Shown here piece after piece: positions 34,518-42,658 of a stretch of 57,809 nt of DNA. Position numbers and translations under genes: made by a program. The stretch comes from CAZISM01 sp964541895 (GTDB lineage Bacteria > Zhuqueibacterota > Zhuqueibacteria > Residuimicrobiales > Residuimicrobiaceae), in contig CAZISM010000020.1 in assembly GCA_964541895.1 (NCBI GenBank), positions 1 through 57,809 of the forward strand, written 5' to 3'. The notes under the pieces are model-generated. The model made no database searches. It worked only from the letters and a program-made list of their open reading frames with translations, and was not told the DNA's origin. Each line of letters opens with the position of its first letter. The first letter of the stretch is position 1.

Positions 34518-34672
34518 NNNNNNNNNNNNNNNNNNNNNNNNNNNNNNNNNNNNNNNNNNNNNNNNNNNNNNNNNNNNNNNNNNNNNNNNNNNNNNNNNNN
34601 NNNNNNNNNNNNNNNNNGAATGTTTCCCCGGGCGGAACCATGGCTCGGGCTTTGGCCGAGATACTGCAGGCT
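34463..34672. other. Scaffold gap (N 34518-34617) flanked by a perfect 55-bp duplication
   Basis: The 55 bases 34463-34517 and 34618-34672 are identical and enclose 100 N. As at nuoH, this is the mark of a one-k-mer contig overlap joined with a default gap. The true sequence probably has one copy and no N, so the distance between the two VIT genes is probably about 155 bp shorter than shown. Confidence 0.9.
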
Positions 34673-34725
34673 ATCCATTCAAAGCTCTGTTCCAGTACTT
34701 GATTACCACCATTACGGAGGATACC

Positions 34726-37458
34726 ATGCGAGCATTTTTGCTACTCCTCATGACCTGCACCACCCTTTCCGCCACCAATCAATTGTCGGTGCAGAACCCC
34801 GGTCAATACGGCTCCAAACAGGGCTTTATCGACGAAGCCACGCTCGTCATCGAGCCACACGGCGCCTATGTGGAGCAGTCCCTGTATCTCAAATACTCTG
34901 ACCATTATAATTTCCCCGGCCAATCCAGTCTGGAGATCGTCCACCGCTTTGAAATGCCGCAGGGCGCAGTGGTCAACGACATGTGGTTGTGGATCGGCGA
35001 CAGCGTCATGCAGGCTATCTGTATGGATACCTGGTCGGCGCGAAAAATTTATGAAAACATTGTCCAGGTCAAGCGCGATCCGGCGTTTCTATCAAAAGCC
35101 GGCGACCAGTATGAGCTGCACGTCTATCCCCTGGCCAGCGGCTCATTTCGCAAAGTAAAAATAAATTTTATCACGCCGACCCGCTGGCTGGGCGAGGAAG
35201 CGCAGGCGGTGCTGCCGCTCCCCATGCTCCGCGTCAACCAGGGCATGCCGTTGCCGCTGACCATCCTCTTTCGCGAGCGCAATTATATCTGGTCCGATCC
35301 CGGCTTGCTGGAAACCGCGGTCACGTTCAAAACTCTCAAAGACACCCTGGGGTATCATTACCGCTGCGGCGTGGTGGACAATGTGCAGTTAAAGACGCAG
35401 TTAACGCTGAGATTCGGCGTGCAATTCCCCGAAGGATTCTATTATTCTTCCTGCCGCAGCCGCGACCAGATGGACTATTTCCAGTTCGGTTTCATCCCGC
35501 AGCGGTTTTTCACCATGACAGAGGACACGGCGCACCAGAATTATCTCGTCGGGCTGGACATGAATCCGCCCTTGAGTGAAAACCTGGACCTGATGTTCAG
35601 CAAGCTGGAGACCACACTCAGGAAAAAAATCACTCCGTCCGATCGTTATCGCATCCAGGTGACCGGCGCCGGGCAGTTTTACGAACCGGCCGCCTCATGG
35701 CGGCCGGGCACAGACCTCGCCGCCAGCCTGCAAAAGATAAAAACGAGTGCGCTTGTCCAGGCGCTGCAGAATCGCCGGCCGCCTCATGTCCTCTATGCCG
35801 ACGGGTTCGCCATGCAGTGCTGGTCTTTTCCCGGCATGGAATATATGGCGACGCGGGAAATCGCCGGCCGCCTGACCGACGCGCGCTACCGCTTTAAATA
35901 TGCGGACGTGATCGCCGCTTACGAACACGGACATGAACAGGTGCTTTCTTCCCAGCAGCTCACCATGGTGACCGTTTCGCTGGACAGCTTTTTTAATCGC
36001 GGCGGACGACTGCTCAGTTATTATGATTACAATCGCGTCGGCAAGGAAAAATTGGCCGCCCATTATATATCCGGCCTGGGGACGCATCTGAAATTGAGCG
36101 GCACCTTCTTTCGGGCCGCCACCGGCCATATCGGCGCAGCGTTCCCACCTTCGTTCTATCACCCGGTAGCCAATGTGCTCGACTATACCGATCCCCAGGT
36201 CAGGGTGGAGGTGACCGACGGACAGGGACACCCGGTTATCATTTCCAAAAAAATCGGCAACGGATTGCTGGTGGTCAGCGGTTTGTGGTCTTTTAAAGAC
36301 GACGCCGCGCTCCGCGGCCAACTGGCGGTCGCGCTGTTGGGCCTGGCCGGCCGGCAACCGGATCAGCTCGATCAGCTGCTGCAGAACATGGCCCGGGTGC
36401 ATCGCACCTGGCCCGCTCATCAGGCGCTGGTATTCAGCTATTCCGATTCCCTCCTGGAAGCAACAGCAGCGACAGATCAGGTTAATCGGACGCTGGCCGA
36501 TTTCGGCAGCACACCGCCACGCATTCACACCATAGCCATGCTGGACGGTGCTGTCTATACGCCGCCCAAAGTGGTGGAACTGGGCGTAGCTTACTATGGC
36601 TGCGGCTACTGGCTCAAGCGGCTCTCTGAAGCCACAGGCGGCATGCATTTCGAGCGGCATGCGCATGACTGGGATTACATTGCGGCCATGCTGGCTAACA
36701 ACAAAGTGTCCATCAACGGCAATGAAATCACCAGCACCATTCGTATCGATCAGGGTGCCGGCTCGCTCGTTGAAAAACGCACCATAGCCGCCGGCGGCTC
36801 CGCCGAACAACCCATATTTATCATCGGTTCCGCCAGCGGCCGGCAGAGCATCCAGTTTGATATCGGCCTGACGTCCTCTGTTCCAGGCCTGATGCAAAAC
36901 CGCACCATTAATCTGGCGCTGCAGACTGACACCACCCACGCCGATGCGGTGCTGCCGTCCATGCTGGCCAACGAACAGCTGCTGGAAAAACTCGCTCTTG
37001 CGGCTCGGGACACGGTTGCGATTGTAAAGCTGGCGCAGCAATTCAACCTGCTCTGCGATTACACGGCCCTGATCGCCCTGGAACCGAACGATACCTTGCA
37101 CTTTATGCAACATCCGTTTGATGAGAGCAAATACCCGGCAACGCCCGTGGAGCATAAAAGCACGGAAGCGGACAGCTTCTCGCTCCATGTTTTTCCGAAT
37201 CCGTTCAATGAACAGACCAGCCTGGAGATTCATCTCGTGAATGCCGCTGAGGTCGGCATCGTGGTCTACAATGTGCGGGGACAAGCGGTTCGGCAATTGT
37301 TGCGGCCGACGCCGCTGCAGGGCAAACGAAGGTGTGTGTGGGACGGACGCGATGATCAGGGCCGACTGGCCGGCAGCGGACTCTATTTTATCAGGGTGAC
37401 GCTTGCCAGCAAATCCGCTACCCGCCAGTTGGTCAAACGAGTCATGATGGTAAAGTAG
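34726..37458 (+). CDS. VIT-domain secreted protein with sorting domain (second paralogue)
   Basis: The start is ATG 34726, with GGAGG 5 bp upstream and a signal peptide (MRAFLLLLMTCTTLS). Residues about 30-150 form a VIT domain (LWIGDSVMQAICMDTWSAR, VQVKRDPAFLSK, HVYPLASGSFRKVKINFITP). The protein is 910 residues, about 200 longer than the first paralogue, with a second possible vWA-like segment (about 560-660, HQALVFSYSDSLLEATA) and no MIDAS motif. It ends with FPNPFNEQTSLEI and a KRVMMVK tail, a type IX-like sorting domain. The similar gene 450 bp upstream suggests duplication followed by divergence. Confidence 0.85.
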   Translation: MRAFLLLLMTCTTLSATNQLSVQNPGQYGSKQGFIDEATLVIEPHGAYVEQSLYLKYSDHYNFPGQSSLEIVHRFEMPQGAVVNDMWLWIGDSVMQAICMDTWSARKIYENIVQVKRDPAFLSKAGDQYELHVYPLASGSFRKVKINFITPTRWLGEEAQAVLPLPMLRVNQGMPLPLTILFRERNYIWSDPGLLETAVTFKTLKDTLGYHYRCGVVDNVQLKTQLTLRFGVQFPEGFYYSSCRSRDQMDYFQFGFIPQRFFTMTEDTAHQNYLVGLDMNPPLSENLDLMFSKLETTLRKKITPSDRYRIQVTGAGQFYEPAASWRPGTDLAASLQKIKTSALVQALQNRRPPHVLYADGFAMQCWSFPGMEYMATREIAGRLTDARYRFKYADVIAAYEHGHEQVLSSQQLTMVTVSLDSFFNRGGRLLSYYDYNRVGKEKLAAHYISGLGTHLKLSGTFFRAATGHIGAAFPPSFYHPVANVLDYTDPQVRVEVTDGQGHPVIISKKIGNGLLVVSGLWSFKDDAALRGQLAVALLGLAGRQPDQLDQLLQNMARVHRTWPAHQALVFSYSDSLLEATAATDQVNRTLADFGSTPPRIHTIAMLDGAVYTPPKVVELGVAYYGCGYWLKRLSEATGGMHFERHAHDWDYIAAMLANNKVSINGNEITSTIRIDQGAGSLVEKRTIAAGGSAEQPIFIIGSASGRQSIQFDIGLTSSVPGLMQNRTINLALQTDTTHADAVLPSMLANEQLLEKLALAARDTVAIVKLAQQFNLLCDYTALIALEPNDTLHFMQHPFDESKYPATPVEHKSTEADSFSLHVFPNPFNEQTSLEIHLVNAAEVGIVVYNVRGQAVRQLLRPTPLQGKRRCVWDGRDDQGRLAGSGLYFIRVTLASKSATRQLVKRVMMVK

Positions 37459-37469
37459 CCAGGTGCGAC

Positions 37470-39068
37470 TCAGGGCACAAATTGAAACGAATACAACCGG
37501 GCGCTGCGCATGCGAATGTGAAGGCGCACAGGCCTGGACGCCAGCGCAGAGAGATCCGCCTGGCCGCGCCATGTGGCTGTCATGCGCACGCTGTTGCCGT
37601 TCAATTCGTCCGCATCGTGATAGGTGAAACCGGGAATCGGCCTGCCCGCTTCGTCCACTATTTCGATGCGGGCAAAGCCGCCGCCGCCGGCATCCAGGTT
37701 GAGGACCAGCTGTTTTCCTGCAAAGTGGAGAGGAGGCGTCAACAGGGTTCCGCCGGTATAGTCAGCCACGGCCGCGATAAAACCATCCAGCCGCAGGATA
37801 GCTCGCGAAATGGCGGTTTCCGGGGCTGCTGCCTGGGGATCAAGTCGATGCGCGTGATCGCGGTTGGTGCCGAAATAATAGATCCACAATTCGTCAGCCA
37901 TGCGCACCGGCCGCAGTACCGGATAAATCCATTTCGAGTCCCACGAGCCTTCCGGGCCGGGACGCAGAAACGGCTGCCGGTTGCCCGGCCGGGTAAAGTG
38001 CAGGCCGTCGCGGCTCACCGCCAGCTGGATGTCGGAGGTGTTGGGCCAGGCTTCGTTGGCACTGCCTTTCCAGTGATAAAAAACCGGGGTCAGGGCGATG
38101 TAAACGCCTTCATAGGGAAACACGCCCGGGCCGTAAAAATCCAGCGGGGACACAGGGGTCAGCACCTGATCCTCGCCGCCGGTGCCGGCGGCAGCGGCGT
38201 TCTGGAGCTGCGGCAGAATGTTTTCCCCCTGCACTTTGATCTGACTGACATCCACACGCATGGCCGGGGCCGCGGTGCGATCGCGCTCATCCGGTTCCAG
38301 CACCATGGCCATGCTGTCCCAGTTAAAGAGATCGTCGGATTCGTTGTAGCTGGCGGCGCGAAAACCGAAGCCGGATTTCTCCCTGACCCATTCCCGGCTG
38401 TAGCCGATATAGCGGTTGATGCGCGGTTCCCAGAACCAGGACGGCTGGGTGTCGGCCGCGCGCAAACCTTTGAATTCCCGTTCGTCCAGTTTCCAGTGAA
38501 CCCCGTCGGGAGAGGTGAAAATACGATGCGGCCCGCGGATGCCGCTGCCCTGGCGCGGGTAGATTTTGGTCCATGATTTATAGCGCTGCTCAGGCGGACA
38601 GTTCGGATTGTCGTCCCGCCAGACCGAACCGCCGCCGATCGCCAACAATTCCGGATCCGGCGGCAGCACCCAGTTGTTTTTCCTGGAGCCGCTCTGTTTT
38701 ACAAGGTTCAGCACGGGCTTTGTGAAATGCAAGCCGTCGCGAGATTCGGCATAAGCCATACCCATGTAGAGCGGATTTCGCTGGCCGGGCGGCGGCGCGC
38801 CGGCGCGGATGTCGTACCAGAGCCGGATGTTGTCACCTTCCTGCACGATGGTGTTATAGCTGCCCAGCGATGCCTCTTCCTCCCACGGCTGATCCGCCAC
38901 GATGAGCTTTTCCCTCGTCTGATAGGGCTCTTGCATCATCAGCTGAATGCCGTCAGCGGATTCGATGAATTTATAATCTATGAACAGCTGCTTTTGCGAG
39001 CCGACCGGTATCGGCTCTTGAGCAAAGATGGAGCCGGCGATGAGAATCAGGATGAGAGCGAGGGGCAT
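37470..39068 (-). CDS. Secreted beta-propeller glycosidase-like protein
   Basis: The start at ATG 39068 follows AAGGAA and gives a signal peptide (PLALILILIAGSIFAQ); a longer reading lacks one. The 532-residue protein has repeated strand patterns with AYAESRDGLHFTKPVL, IFTSPDGVHWKLDER and LAVSRDGLHFTRPG, the S-x-DG-x-x-(F/W) blade motif of five-bladed propellers in sialidase/GH32/GH43-like families. The acidic catalytic residues of a specific family could not be identified, so activity is uncertain. The last 90 residues look like a separate beta-sandwich. It is convergent with the second VIT gene (11 bp between stops). Confidence 0.65.
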   Translation of the reverse strand: MPLALILILIAGSIFAQEPIPVGSQKQLFIDYKFIESADGIQLMMQEPYQTREKLIVADQPWEEEASLGSYNTIVQEGDNIRLWYDIRAGAPPPGQRNPLYMGMAYAESRDGLHFTKPVLNLVKQSGSRKNNWVLPPDPELLAIGGGSVWRDDNPNCPPEQRYKSWTKIYPRQGSGIRGPHRIFTSPDGVHWKLDEREFKGLRAADTQPSWFWEPRINRYIGYSREWVREKSGFGFRAASYNESDDLFNWDSMAMVLEPDERDRTAAPAMRVDVSQIKVQGENILPQLQNAAAAGTGGEDQVLTPVSPLDFYGPGVFPYEGVYIALTPVFYHWKGSANEAWPNTSDIQLAVSRDGLHFTRPGNRQPFLRPGPEGSWDSKWIYPVLRPVRMADELWIYYFGTNRDHAHRLDPQAAAPETAISRAILRLDGFIAAVADYTGGTLLTPPLHFAGKQLVLNLDAGGGGFARIEIVDEAGRPIPGFTYHDADELNGNSVRMTATWRGQADLSALASRPVRLHIRMRSARLYSFQFVP

Positions 39069-39085
39069 GATGATTTCCTTGTCTG

Positions 39086-39649
39086 CTAAAATCCGATGTG
39101 ATAGGAGAGACCTGCGAGCAACACCACATGGGAGTTGAGTTGTGTGGCCGCATGGCTGGTGATGCTCATGTCGCAAAATAGATGGCTCATAATCAGAAAA
39201 GCAACGCCGAATCCCAATCCGGTATCGCTGCCGTTTTCTCTGCTGGTGGAGGTGTGTTCTGCCGCCAGGCCATAAAAAGGCGCGTTGTACGTGGTTGTAT
39301 GATAATGGATGGTATCAAAATATTTGCCGACCATGAGGTGGAGGTACGGCTTGACCGCCGATTGGGTACTGAACCAGTAGCGCAAACCCAGCAACCAGGT
39401 CGATTCGTCATGAAAGAATTCATGGGCGTGCGACGGCGAGGTGCGTTCCACGCCGGTGCGCCACGAGTGGCTGGCGGCGTGCACGAACAGATCCATACGT
39501 CCGCTGATGGGAGTGGACACCAACACCGCATAGCCGTCGATATAGCGGTCATTGGCATCGTGTTTCAGAGACAGCTGCGGGCCGATGGCAACGCCTTTGG
39601 CCGAAGAGATCGCAACCGCTGCCAGCAGAACCAGAGTGATTCTTCTCAT
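39086..39649 (-). CDS. Small outer-membrane beta-barrel-like protein
   Basis: The 187-residue protein begins MRRITLVLLAAVAISSAKG, a signal peptide, from ATG 39649 preceded by GGAGGAGA; a longer frame adds five residues without a signal. Alternating hydrophobic/polar strands, a glycine- and aromatic-rich composition (GLRYWFSTQ, YLHLMVGKYF, FGVAFLIMSHLF) and a C-terminal aromatic residue (LSYHIGF) are typical of small outer-membrane barrels. No family was recognised. The neighbouring propeller gene lies 17 bp downstream, so the two are probably cotranscribed. Confidence 0.6.
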   Translation of the reverse strand: MRRITLVLLAAVAISSAKGVAIGPQLSLKHDANDRYIDGYAVLVSTPISGRMDLFVHAASHSWRTGVERTSPSHAHEFFHDESTWLLGLRYWFSTQSAVKPYLHLMVGKYFDTIHYHTTTYNAPFYGLAAEHTSTSRENGSDTGLGFGVAFLIMSHLFCDMSITSHAATQLNSHVVLLAGLSYHIGF

Positions 39650-39731
39650 ATCGTCTCCTCCCATCGATTGGTAAGAATTTCTGTTTCTTTTCAGAGTATG
39701 GGGTCAGGTTGTTCCGTTATTTATGAGCACA

Positions 39732-40151
39732 TCAATTCAGTAATCCTGTTCTTCTCTTGATTCGCCGTGCGGCTTTTTGCAGAGGCGCAATGATGTCAAT
39801 CCGCGACAGCAACCATTCCTTTGCGGTCGGTATCACAAACGCGGCGGCTGTCTTTTGTACTTTCTCACGGTCAACCAGCAGGTACTGTCCCCAACAGGGG
39901 CATCGCGTGATCGGACAAGGCTGTGGCATCTTGTACAGCTGCACTCCGGTGGCGACATGCCCCAGATTTTCTTTCAAGCGAATACAGCGATGGATTTCTC
40001 CGTTTTGTTCGATGGAGATAAATGCCATTCCGGCTCTGCAGAGGCTCCTTTCGACGGAATCCTGCGATCTATTCCCGCCGTTGGATAAAGGGCTAAAATC
40101 CTTCTTCGTTCCTCCCTCGTGCAGGCGCCCGGATACACCTTGTTTTCGAGA
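39732..40151 (-). pseudogene. Truncated radical-SAM protein remnant (SPASM-like C-terminus)
   Basis: The frame is open from just after a TGA at 40152 to the stop at 39732, about 140 codons, with no initiation codon near its upstream end. The translation contains SLCRAGMAFISIEQNGEIHRCIRLKE in two parts: CRAG and a following DG-like NGEIHRC, then LGHVATGVQL and PQPCPITRCPCWGQYLL. This pattern of cysteines with a dipeptide turn is that of the SPASM cluster-binding tail of radical-SAM peptide-maturase or quinohaemoprotein-type enzymes. The first ATG in frame (40028) would leave 98 residues. No CxxxCxxC N-terminal domain is present, so the gene is broken. Confidence 0.5.
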
Positions 40152-40347
40152 TCAAGCATACCTGTTCCTTCCCGGGGAGCAGTATTCATTCAGATCCCGG
40201 CCTGCCGCTAAAGTATCCAATCGGAATTTAAAACACAAGCATAATCTCAAAGAGACGTTAGCGCAGCGGATCCGCCGCAGGCATCGCGGTTATGGCAACG
40301 TTTTGTCAGCCGTTTTTTGCCTCCTTGCCGGCCTCCGCTCCTGCCGA

Positions 40348-40518
40348 TTACTTCCTCTCCTCGATCCCAGCCGGCCATGCTCCAGACCACGCCGGGATCG
40401 CGGACAGCAGAGTTTCTGATTCGCTCTTCAAAGGGCTGTCTAATATGCGGCGCACGACGAGGGTGAAGGTGGGCCGGCTATCTCGCCCGATGACAAAGCC
40501 GCGTTTTCGCAACGACAT
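40348..40518 (-). CDS. Small unrecognised ORF (56 codons)
   Basis: A frame of 56 residues runs from ATG 40518 to TAA 40348, with a charged N-terminus (MSLRKRGFVIGRDSRP) and the end AWPAGIEERK. No ribosome binding site is clear. Its last 24 bases plus the following spacer match the end of the DUF4838 gene at 56.43 kb (24 of 25 bases), so it may be the tail of a decayed paralogue and not an independent gene. No function can be given. Confidence 0.25.
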   Translation of the reverse strand: MSLRKRGFVIGRDSRPTFTLVVRRILDSPLKSESETLLSAIPAWSGAWPAGIEERK

Positions 40519-40573
40519 GGCCGGTATGCACCTGCTCTACCACCATTCTGCTTGCTTTTCAAGTCGCTAATAG

Positions 40574-40813
40574 CTAATTTGCCGCAGGAACAAAAGCTTT
40601 GACGATGGGGAACTGGTTGGAATGTTCGCCATTGTTATGAATTCCGGCAACATCGCATTTCCTGCGGCAGGTCATTTCAGAATTGAAACAAGAACATCGA
40701 GATTTTGCTGATCTGGATTCCGGAAAGAATTCTGCCTTGGATGGCACTAGTTCCAGGGGCCGGTCACCAACTGCTTTACGTGCATTATTTTCATGCAAAA
40801 GAAGTCCCTCCAT
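40574..40813 (-). pseudogene. Possible decayed radical-SAM N-terminus
   Basis: The minus-strand frame encodes about 79 residues ending ...EMTCRRKCDVAGIHNNGEH...FVPAAN. TCRRKCDVA resembles the CxxxCxxC site of radical-SAM enzymes with the last cysteine replaced by alanine, and GIHNNGE resembles the turn that follows it. It lies upstream, on the same strand, of the SPASM-like remnant at 39732-40151. Both together may be one decayed gene; this is a weak inference. Confidence 0.25.
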
Positions 40814-40866
40814 GTTACTGATTTTTCAGTAGTCGCTATGATTGTATCGGATTCTGCTATGTAATT

Positions 40867-40895
40867 TTGATAAATAGATCGTACTAGACTATAGA
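40867..40895 (+). promoter_or_regulatory. Candidate promoter of the ECF sigma operon
   Basis: TTGATA (40867-40872) and TATAGA (40890-40895) are 17 bp apart. If used, transcription would begin near 40902, leaving almost no leader before the earliest possible CTG start. It would thus favour a later start of the sigma gene (for example the rare ATT at 40931), or the promoter call is wrong. Confidence 0.35.
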
Positions 40896-40906
40896 AGGCA
40901 TAATTT

Positions 40907-41476
40907 CTGTCACTGAGCGACAATAAAAAAATTGAGACGAACGTTCTCGAGTGGCTAAAGCGGTATCTGCAAACAGGAGAGCCTGAATTCTGGGGATTTG
41001 TATTCCAGGAGTACAAAAAGCCGATTTTTTTGCACTGCTTGAGCATGGTCAAATCAATCGAAGAAGCCAAGGATCTCACCAGCGACGTCTTTATTAAAGC
41101 CTTTGAAAATATTGGAAGGTTTGATACCACTCGTCCATTCAAGCCATGGATTTATCAGATCGCAACCAATTTATGCATCGATCATATCCGCAGGAAATAT
41201 ATCATCCGTTTCCAGCATCTGGGCGATGATGCCATATATCGCCGCGATGGCACCACCGATGGTATGGAAAATACAGAGCGGCTGGAAAAACTGAAAGTGG
41301 TCATTGGCAAACTCAACAAGCCTCAAAAGCGGTGTTTTATACTGTTCTATATTCAAAACAGATCATATCATGAAATTTCTCACATAACGGGCTATTCGGC
41401 CAATGAGGTCCGTTCGTATATCCAAAACGGAAAAAGAAATTTTATCAAATTCTGGCAAAAAGTTGAAGGAGAGTAA
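40907..41476 (+). CDS. ECF-type RNA polymerase sigma factor
   Basis: The protein has region 2 from about residue 30 to 95 (FWGFVFQEYKKPIFLHCLSM, DLTSDVFIKAFENI, then FKPWIYQIATNLCIDHIRRK) and region 4 (QKRCFILFYIQNRSYHEISH, a helix-turn-helix). The start is uncertain. TTG 41030 is the only canonical codon but cuts region 2.1 in half, whereas the frame is open from 40904 with CTG at 40907 and 40913 and ATT at 40931. A near-cognate start or an unseen frameshift is implied; the coordinates give the longest option, 189 residues, a normal length. It precedes the anti-sigma gene by 6 bp. Confidence 0.88.
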   Translation: MSLSDNKKIETNVLEWLKRYLQTGEPEFWGFVFQEYKKPIFLHCLSMVKSIEEAKDLTSDVFIKAFENIGRFDTTRPFKPWIYQIATNLCIDHIRRKYIIRFQHLGDDAIYRRDGTTDGMENTERLEKLKVVIGKLNKPQKRCFILFYIQNRSYHEISHITGYSANEVRSYIQNGKRNFIKFWQKVEGE

Positions 41477-41482
41477 CAAGCA

Positions 41483-42451
41483 GTGATCCATGTGCCTGAC
41501 AAAAAAAGCGGCGAATCCCTGGAAGGACTCAAGCGTACTTTAGCTGAATTGCTGAGCAGGGATATCGACCAATGTCCTGCGCCGATGGAATTATGCAGCT
41601 ATGTCAAAAACGAACTGGCATCGGCGGAAAGGGAGGCCCTGGAAGCCCATATCGATTTGTGCCCGGCCTGCACAACGGCTTTGCTGGCATGCATCGATGC
41701 GGAACGGGTGAATAGTGAAGCAGCAACCCTGCCGGCGCAATGGGATCAGATCGAATCCGAGATGGATAACCGGGTTCACCAATACATTGCATCCGTTTCA
41801 AGGCGAACGGCTGCAAACGCGGGTGTTTCAAACGGCCGGTCTATCGTCAAGGAAAAAGTCTTGCTGTTATTGGAATTTATGTTCAGATCCAGAACCGTGG
41901 CCTATTCCGGCGCTGTGATGGCTTTCTGTATTATCAGCATCTATTCCTATGCCTGGTTGAGTCGTCCCGGCTATTTTCAGCTAATCCGTTTGGAAAAAGA
42001 AAGAACGGCGCTCCTGCGCAATGAACCGGGGCCCTCTGGTCTCCTCCAGGAAGGGCTTGCCTGTTATCATAATGGCAAATATTCTGCTGCGATTGTAAAG
42101 TTTACAGCATTCATCCAGCGTGATACGGCTAATTACATCGCGCATTTCGATCTCGGGCGCTCCTATTTATTCAACGCCAGAACAGGATTGCCCGGATTTG
42201 CTTTCAAGTATGATAAAGGGCAGGTCAGGGAAGGGATTCGTCATCTGGAAAAAGCGCTGCGATTGAGCGATGGCAATCCATTCTATGAGGAAGATTGTTA
42301 CTGGAACCTGGGCATGGGGTTTCTTATGCTGGAGGATTTTGGTACTTCCAGAGAGTACTTTGCGAGAATACAAAAATTAACTCACCCCAATCTGAGCAGG
42401 CAGAAAGATGCCCGACAGATGATGGAGCAGATCGAACGTCTTATTCGATGA
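41483..42451 (+). CDS. Membrane anti-sigma factor with zinc-finger and TPR-like domain
   Basis: This is a predicted anti-sigma factor for the sigma gene just upstream. The N-terminal 75 residues carry a zf-HC2-type site (C31, C38 and HIDLCPAC with H56, C60 and C63) in the usual ZAS arrangement. One transmembrane helix lies at about 138-156 (YSGAVMAFCIISIYSYAWL). The C-terminal part (about 180-320) has TPR-like helices (LLQEGLACYHNGKYSAAIVKF, GIRHLEKALRLSD) and would lie on the periplasmic side. The start is GTG 41483 with GGAGAG upstream. Periplasmic TPRs are an unusual sensor for this family and could bind a partner such as the nearby TPR-CHAT peptidase; that is inferred. Confidence 0.82.
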   Translation: MIHVPDKKSGESLEGLKRTLAELLSRDIDQCPAPMELCSYVKNELASAEREALEAHIDLCPACTTALLACIDAERVNSEAATLPAQWDQIESEMDNRVHQYIASVSRRTAANAGVSNGRSIVKEKVLLLLEFMFRSRTVAYSGAVMAFCIISIYSYAWLSRPGYFQLIRLEKERTALLRNEPGPSGLLQEGLACYHNGKYSAAIVKFTAFIQRDTANYIAHFDLGRSYLFNARTGLPGFAFKYDKGQVREGIRHLEKALRLSDGNPFYEEDCYWNLGMGFLMLEDFGTSREYFARIQKLTHPNLSRQKDARQMMEQIERLIR

Positions 42452-42492
42452 GAGCATCAGGAGGGGCCAAAGCACTCTTTTCAGAACATGAA

Positions 42493-42530
42493 CCGGGGTG
42501 TCTGTGCAGCAGGCCAGACACCCCGGTTTT
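42493..42530 (+). terminator. Rho-independent terminator of the sigma/anti-sigma operon
   Basis: Two perfect 12-bp arms (CCGGGGTGTCTG and CAGACACCCCGG) enclose a 10-base loop and are followed by TTTT. It begins 42 bp after the anti-sigma stop. It may also serve the convergent beta-helix gene that ends at 42659, although the stem is preceded by only two A on that side. Confidence 0.85.
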
Positions 42531-42658
42531 ATAGCTGATCAATCCTGCTTGCTTCTCTCACGGCCCGCTTTGCCGCTCCCGGCAAACCGCACGCTCCTTC
42601 TGCGCATTAGCCCGCCAGTGACTTTACACCAGAATATATTTTGCTCTGCTCATATGGC

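Noticed and set aside
34278..34901. Open frames through the palindromic repeats and the N gap
   Set aside because: They translate GC-rich repeats and unknown bases, and the downstream part is out of frame with the VIT protein. They are products of repeat composition.
39757..40419. Plus-strand frame of 220 codons opposite the radical-SAM remnant
   Set aside because: It is antisense to the SPASM-like remnant, has a poor composition and no family features.
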